Assembly: GCA_964397425.1 (NCBI GenBank) | Contig: CAYNID010000001.1 | Location: 186,001-250,000, forward strand | DNA length: 64,000 nucleotides | Direction: 5' to 3' | Origin: Hallerella sp964397425 | GTDB lineage: Bacteria; Fibrobacterota; Fibrobacteria; Fibrobacterales; Fibrobacteraceae | Shown: positions 59,637 to 64,000 of the stretch, piece after piece | How positions within the stretch are numbered: position 1 is the first letter of the stretch | Layout: every line of letters starts with the position of its first letter | Position numbers and translations under genes: made by a program | The notes under the pieces: generated by a model | Seen by the model: only the letters and a program-made list of their open reading frames with translations | Databases searched by the model: none | Told to the model about the DNA's origin: nothing

Positions 59637-60697
59637 CCATTTTTGCCATTATTTTTTGCCTTGCGTGTTCGGCGTATTGCTCTTTTACCGAAGCGGCATT
59701 TTACAGTTTTCCCGCTTCTGAAATTGAAATTTTGAAAAAACGGGGAGCATTCACGGCGCGGTATATTGAACATGTGAAAAACAACATCGACCGTTATATA
59801 GCTTCGGTCCTGATTTTCAACACGCTGTCGAATACGTTGGGCGTTTCCCTGGGAACTTCTTTGGTGATTGCGCATTGCGGAACAACGGGACAGGTCGTGT
59901 TTCCGATTCTTTTGTCTGTCGCCATTCTTTTGTTTGGTGAAATTACACCCAAAACCATCGGAGTCAAAAAAGCGCGTCAAGTTGGGGCGATTTGCGCGGT
60001 TCCCATGTATTACATCACCATTTTATTCTCGTGGACGGGACTTATCCAGCTGTGCTTGGCGATTACCAAGAAATGGACGAAAAGCGATGAAGAAGCTCCG
60101 GAAGTCAGCGTAGAAGACATTAACAGTTTGGTGAATATCGGCCTCCGCGATGAAGTTCTGGATCGCCAACAGGCGGTGGTCATTAAAAATATTCTGGCGG
60201 CAAAATCTATTCCGGTCCGCAAGGTGATGACTCCCCGTCAAGTCGTATTCGCTCTGCCCGAAGACAGCACGATTGGCCGTGAACTCGAAAAAAATCCGAA
60301 TTGGCCCTTTTCCCGCATACCCGTCTATGCGGCAGATGACCGGGAAAAATGGGTGGGAATCATTTTGCGCCGTGATGTTTACAATCTTGTCGCCGAAGGA
60401 AAACGCGATATTCCCATCAAAAAATTGATGCGGCCCATCCAGTTTATTCCAGACAGTCTTCCGCTGGATAAATTGCTCATCCGGTTTTTGAAACAGCGCG
60501 GCCATATTGTCGCCGTTGTCGATGAATACGGTTCTATTGCCGGATTGGTCTCGTTGGAAGATGTTTTGGAAGAAATTTTGGGGCGTGAAATCGTCGATGA
60601 ATTTGACGTGGCAGTGGATTTGCAGGAACACGCGCGAAGGAAAAGTCGGGCGTTGGCATTTGTTCGTGAACACAAAAGGGAAAATCGACGCGTATGA
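59627..60697 (+). CDS. CNNM/CorC-type membrane protein with CBS domains
   Basis: The first ~155 residues of this 356-residue protein form a CNNM transmembrane domain: 'ACSAYCSFTEAAFYSF', 'ASVLIFNTLSNTLGVSLG', 'FPILLSVAILLFGEITPKTIGVKKA'. A linker and two CBS domains follow ('KVMTPRQVVFALPEDST', 'HIVAVVDEYGSIAGLVSLEDVLEEILGREIVDEFD'). Relatives transport or sense Mg2+ or Co2+, or are annotated as hemolysin-like. No CorC_HlyC C-terminal domain is visible after the CBS pair. It overlaps lpxB by ten bases and nudC by four. Confidence 0.87.
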   Translation: MFLTIFAIIFCLACSAYCSFTEAAFYSFPASEIEILKKRGAFTARYIEHVKNNIDRYIASVLIFNTLSNTLGVSLGTSLVIAHCGTTGQVVFPILLSVAILLFGEITPKTIGVKKARQVGAICAVPMYYITILFSWTGLIQLCLAITKKWTKSDEEAPEVSVEDINSLVNIGLRDEVLDRQQAVVIKNILAAKSIPVRKVMTPRQVVFALPEDSTIGRELEKNPNWPFSRIPVYAADDREKWVGIILRRDVYNLVAEGKRDIPIKKLMRPIQFIPDSLPLDKLLIRFLKQRGHIVAVVDEYGSIAGLVSLEDVLEEILGREIVDEFDVAVDLQEHARRKSRALAFVREHKRENRRV

Positions 60698-61530
60698 TGT
60701 TTGAAATTGCACCGCATAGATTGCACATCGAATTTCGCTCCCAACAGGCGCAGCCTTCTGATTTTGTTGTTTACGCACAAAGGAATCTTGTCCTTTTGAA
60801 AAAAGAAAACGGTGAATTCCGGATTCCAAACGTGTCCGATGCGGAAAAAGTTTCTCCGGGCATTTCCGCCGAATTGCATTACCTTTTTTCCATTGACAAG
60901 ACGGCGTTCTTTTCTGCTGAAGAGAATTTTGCAGCGGACATTCCGGATTTTGAATTGGTCAAGGATCGATTTTTCCGCAATATGCCCGACTTGCCTTTTG
61001 CTTTTGGCGGCGCTCTTGCGGCGCACATTGCCCGTTGGGAAAGTTCCAATCGTTTTTGTGGACATTGCGGAAATCCGATGCAGCGAAAAATCGATGAACG
61101 GGCTTTTGTGTGCGAAAAATGCGGCAATACGGTCTATGGAAAAATTTGCCCGGTGGTCATTGTCGCTGTCACATGGAACGAGTGCCTGTTGATGGCGCGC
61201 AATTTGAACAATCCGGATCCGAAGCCGTACCTGATTTCTGGATTTGTCGAAATGGGCGAAAGCCTTGAACAAGCCGTAGAGCGGGAAGTCAAGGAAGAAA
61301 CGGGAATTTCTGTCAAAAGCATTCGTTACGTCGGCAGTGAACCCTGGCCTTTTTCAAATTCCCTCATCGCCGGATTTACGGCAAAGCTGGACGGCTCCCC
61401 GGAAATTACGGTTCAAAAATCCGAACTCTCTTATGCCAAATGGGTAAAACGCGAAGACATTGGCGAATATACGGGACGGCTGAGCATTTCTGGTACAATG
61501 ATAAAACGGTTTAAGGAAGGCTCTCTTTGA
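60694..61530 (+). CDS. nudC: NADH pyrophosphatase NudC
   Basis: NudC hydrolyses NAD(H) to NMN(H) and AMP and removes NAD caps from RNA. The 278-residue protein has an N-terminal domain, a zinc ribbon with Cys122, Cys125, Cys140 and Cys143, and a perfect Nudix box from Gly183 ('GFVEMGESLEQAVEREVKEE'). The NudC-specific motif SQPWPFPxS appears as 'SEPWPFSNS', with Glu for Gln. Two ATGs are adjacent; the first overlaps the previous stop (ATGA). Length is close to the E. coli enzyme. Confidence 0.9.
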   Translation: MMFEIAPHRLHIEFRSQQAQPSDFVVYAQRNLVLLKKENGEFRIPNVSDAEKVSPGISAELHYLFSIDKTAFFSAEENFAADIPDFELVKDRFFRNMPDLPFAFGGALAAHIARWESSNRFCGHCGNPMQRKIDERAFVCEKCGNTVYGKICPVVIVAVTWNECLLMARNLNNPDPKPYLISGFVEMGESLEQAVEREVKEETGISVKSIRYVGSEPWPFSNSLIAGFTAKLDGSPEITVQKSELSYAKWVKREDIGEYTGRLSISGTMIKRFKEGSL

Positions 61531-61537
61531 GGTTCGG

Positions 61538-62452
61538 ATGATAGATTTCATCGGAGACATTCACGGTCATCGCGAACGCTTGGAAGCCCTTTTGAAAAAA
61601 CTGGGTTATGTCCAAAAGAATGGCGTTTACCGCCATCCGGAAAATACGGTTGTCTTTTTGGGAGATTACATTGACCGCGGACCAGATGTTTTGGGCACCA
61701 TTCGAATTGTCCGGAAAATGGTTGAATGCGGTTCTGCCACGGCAATTCTGGGAAATCATGAATTGAACGCTTTGTTCTTTTGGGAAAAATCGCCTCAAGG
61801 CGGTTATCTCCGCGAGCATTCGATCAATAAAATTCTCATCCACGCGAAGACGCTTGAATCCTTTCGGCATCATCAAGAAGAATTTTTTGAAACGCTGGAA
61901 TGGTTCTGTTCGCTGCCATTGTTTTTGGAAACGGAAAATTTCCGTGCGCAGCACGCCTGTTTTGACACAGAAAACATGCGCATGCTCCGAAGCGAAGGAT
62001 TGGAAAAAATCGGTTCAAGGGAAAATCTTTTTCGCATTTGGAAAAATGAACGCCTCTTCCGAGCCATAAAAGAAACGGTTCAGGGACCAGAAGTCAAATT
62101 GCCGGCGGGAACGTGTTTTTTTGACAGTGAAAATGTTCGCCGCACACGGGCGAGAATCAAATGGTGGGTCGATCCGAAAGGGAAAAATCTGCGGGATTTG
62201 TCGTTTCAGCCCGGGGCGGAGATCCCGGCGCAGCCGCTCCCTTCCGAAGTTCAAAATCGACATTATTACGGGGAACAGGAACGTCCCGTTTTTTTTGGAC
62301 ATTATTGGTTAGAAGGAATTCCGAGACTTTTCCGTTCGAATATTTGCTGTTTGGATTACAGTGTCGCCTCTTGTCGGGGAACGGGCTGCTTGGCCGCTTA
62401 CCGGTTTGATGGCGAAAAAAAACTGGATGAAAAAAAATTTTTCTTTGTGTAG
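61538..62452 (+). CDS. Calcineurin-like metallophosphoesterase
   Basis: This 304-residue protein has the metal-binding motifs GDIHGH (near residue 6), GDYIDRGPD (about residue 43) and GNHE (about residue 72) of PPP-type/ApaH-PrpE-like phosphoesterases, with a further 'FGHYWLEG' near the end. The substrate could be a diadenosine polyphosphate, a phosphoprotein or another phosphoester; it cannot be decided here. It follows nudC by seven bases and ends 18 bases before the cellulase gene. Confidence 0.85.
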   Translation: MIDFIGDIHGHRERLEALLKKLGYVQKNGVYRHPENTVVFLGDYIDRGPDVLGTIRIVRKMVECGSATAILGNHELNALFFWEKSPQGGYLREHSINKILIHAKTLESFRHHQEEFFETLEWFCSLPLFLETENFRAQHACFDTENMRMLRSEGLEKIGSRENLFRIWKNERLFRAIKETVQGPEVKLPAGTCFFDSENVRRTRARIKWWVDPKGKNLRDLSFQPGAEIPAQPLPSEVQNRHYYGEQERPVFFGHYWLEGIPRLFRSNICCLDYSVASCRGTGCLAAYRFDGEKKLDEKKFFFV

Positions 62453-62458
62453 AAAGAT

Positions 62459-62464
62459 TATATT
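62459..62464 (+). promoter_or_regulatory. TATATT -10 box 6 bases before the cellulase gene
   Basis: TATATT is followed by AAAAAT and the ATG at 62471. No ribosome binding site is present, so the cellulase mRNA may be leaderless. Confidence 0.5.
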
Positions 62465-62470
62465 AAAAAT

Positions 62471-64000
62471 ATGGCAAAATCAAAAATTTTCTGTGTAACC
62501 GTATCCGTTGCGGTGTTTTCTGCTGGAGCGGCTTCTTTTCACATCAATCAAGTCGGCTATGATCTTGGAAAACCGGTTCATGTTGTCGTCCAAAGTACCG
62601 AAAATTTGCAAGGAAGCTCTTACTCTTTGTTGCAAAATGGAGCCTTGAAATCAACGGGGATTTTGGGCGCTGGAGAAAATCCGGATGGCTGGCTTTCGTC
62701 GGGAAATTTTTATTCCATCCAATTGGGGAATTCGTTGCCAGCGGGAAATTACACGTTGAAATTGTTGGACGGTTCGACTTCCGATGAGTTTTCCGTCGAA
62801 AGCAATGCGCTTGCTTCGCAGACACTGGCGTCTGTTTTGAATTATTTTCAAGAGGACCGCGCCGACGATTCGCAAATTTTATCGTGGGATGCCTCAGTTT
62901 CGGTTTTTGGGTCTTCGGGAGTTTCCCGAGATGTACGCGGCGGCTGGTATGATGCCAGCGGCGATGTGAGCAAATACCTTTCTCACCTTTCTTATGCGAA
63001 TTACCTCAATCCGCAGCAAATTCCGATGACCGTTTGGGCGTTGATCTTTACGGCGGAACATATCCCCACAACACTTTCAACTATTTCTTCCAAAACGGAT
63101 CCGGAATCAGAAGCGTTATACGGCGCAGATTTTCTGTTGCGGATGCTCAGTGAAGATGGCTTTTTTTACATGACCGTTTTTGACAACTGGGGAAGTGGCT
63201 CTCGTTACCTCTGCGCTTTTTCCGGGCAAGATGGTGAAAAAAGTGCTGATTACCAGGCGGCTTTCCGGGAAGGTGGCGGCATGGCGATTGCCGCGTTGGC
63301 CAAAGCTTCTACGTTAAAAAAGAATGGCGAATCAACGAGTGCGCAATATCTGGCGGGAGCGCAACGCGCATTTGAACATTTGCAAGGACAGCAAACGATC
63401 GGAAGTATTTGCGCTTATTGTGATGATAAAAAGGAAAATATCATTGATGATTATACCGCATTGCTCGCGGCGACGGAGCTTTTCGCCGCGTCCGGAGAAG
63501 AAACTTATTTGAATGCGGCCCGTGCCCGTGCGGAACATTTGGCTGGACGCCTGGCCGATGACGGTTACTTCTGGAGCGATAACGAAAAAACGCGCCCCTT
63601 TTGGCATGCAAGTGATGCCGGATTGCCGTTGATAGCCCTTGTCCGCTACTTGGAAGAGGAAGCGAAGCGGGGTACATCAGAAAGTGCGCTTGTGATGCAA
63701 GTGACTCAGGCGGCGAAAAAACATTTGAATTGGCTTTTGACTGTCACCGAAGAAGTGGCAAATCCTTTTGGATATGCCCGGCAAACGTATAAAACGCAAA
63801 ATAAGATTAAAAATGGATTTTTTATTCCGCATGACAACGAAAGCGGCTATTGGTGGCAGGGAGAAAGCGCCCGGATTGCCAGTTTATCGGCTGCGGCGAT
63901 GTACGCGGCGAAAGTGTTGGGCGCGGAAAATGAAACGGTTCAAAAATATGCGCAAAACCAGCTGGATTGGATTCTGGGAAAAAATCCCTACAGCGTATGC
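62471..64000 (+). CDS. Glycoside hydrolase family 9 (endoglucanase-type), partial at the right edge
   Basis: The open frame runs 510 codons to the end of the window without a stop. It starts with a signal peptide (MAKSKIFCVTVSVAVFSAGAA). An Ig-like CelD_N domain follows ('FHINQVGYDLGKPVHVVVQS', to about 115), then the GH9 catalytic domain. 'RGGWYDASGDVSKYLSHLSYANY' holds the Asp pair region; the usual DAGD is written DASGD. 'QLDWILGKNPYSVC' near the edge is the conserved approach to the C-terminal catalytic region. The final catalytic Glu lies beyond the window. It should be secreted and act on cellulose or mixed-link glucans. Confidence 0.9.
   Translation, partial: MAKSKIFCVTVSVAVFSAGAASFHINQVGYDLGKPVHVVVQSTENLQGSSYSLLQNGALKSTGILGAGENPDGWLSSGNFYSIQLGNSLPAGNYTLKLLDGSTSDEFSVESNALASQTLASVLNYFQEDRADDSQILSWDASVSVFGSSGVSRDVRGGWYDASGDVSKYLSHLSYANYLNPQQIPMTVWALIFTAEHIPTTLSTISSKTDPESEALYGADFLLRMLSEDGFFYMTVFDNWGSGSRYLCAFSGQDGEKSADYQAAFREGGGMAIAALAKASTLKKNGESTSAQYLAGAQRAFEHLQGQQTIGSICAYCDDKKENIIDDYTALLAATELFAASGEETYLNAARARAEHLAGRLADDGYFWSDNEKTRPFWHASDAGLPLIALVRYLEEEAKRGTSESALVMQVTQAAKKHLNWLLTVTEEVANPFGYARQTYKTQNKIKNGFFIPHDNESGYWWQGESARIASLSAAAMYAAKVLGAENETVQKYAQNQLDWILGKNPYSVC

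Noticed and set aside
1..64000. tRNA, rRNA, insertion sequences or prophage
   Set aside because: No cloverleaf, rRNA segment, transposase or terminal inverted repeats were seen. The partial recombinase at the left edge is compatible with housekeeping Xer.

Overview
The window looks like chromosome of a Gram-negative member of the FCB group, most likely Fibrobacterota (Fibrobacter or Hallerella-like). The reasons are LPS and outer-membrane assembly genes (bamD, two LptF/LptG permeases, lpxB), a PorV-type barrel protein, several lipoproteins, a GH9 cellulase running off the right edge, and TAnnTT(TG)-type promoter boxes like those of the Bacteroidetes side of the FCB group. The assignment comes from reading the sequence, not from a search. 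I see no rRNA, tRNA, CRISPR array, insertion sequence or prophage.

Layout. 1-94: start of a tyrosine recombinase (minus). 156-4753: operon with a PorV-like barrel, a tail-anchored STAS protein, a degenerate LytM protein, a lipoprotein and a Nudix hydrolase. 4710-7905 (minus): bamD, a barrel-like protein and a PHP-type phosphoesterase. 7978-14523: lptF, lptG, a GAF-GGDEF cyclase, a sodium/solute symporter and tadA. 14539-20125: six tightly packed genes (lipoprotein, beta-helix protein, helical protein, MotA/TolQ/ZorA-like channel with a long coiled-coil tail, MotB/ZorB-like OmpA protein, helical protein). This is the best candidate for an undescribed system. 20522-28224: ilvD (minus), then scpB, mutS, an HD protein and a PP2C phosphatase.

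28363-43899 is mainly surface-glycan biosynthesis: a GT8-like transferase, a TagD-like cytidylyltransferase, LicD, two flippases, a tandem pair of FdtA-like ketoisomerases, an FdtB-like aminotransferase, a GNAT/FemAB-like acyltransferase and three further glycosyltransferases. It is interrupted at 32285-37042 by a NERD protein, an ArsR/HMA/P-type ATPase metal-efflux module with a 12-2-12 operator, dut and ddh. 43886-54631 holds a small helical gene, a self-contained unit of two paralogous membrane-anchored proteins, an MscS channel, signal peptidase I, an Ig-like lipoprotein, an exonuclease-DinG helicase and a stand-alone XPB-N-terminal-like protein. 54757-64000 holds dnaE, lpxB, a CNNM/CBS protein, nudC, a metallophosphoesterase and the GH9 cellulase.

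Two initiation styles coexist. Many operon-internal and some first genes have clear GGAG-type ribosome binding sites. At least eleven transcription units instead have TATATT/TATCTT-like boxes only 6-10 bases before the start codon, which predicts leaderless or nearly leaderless mRNAs. Operons are tight, with frequent ATGA overlaps.
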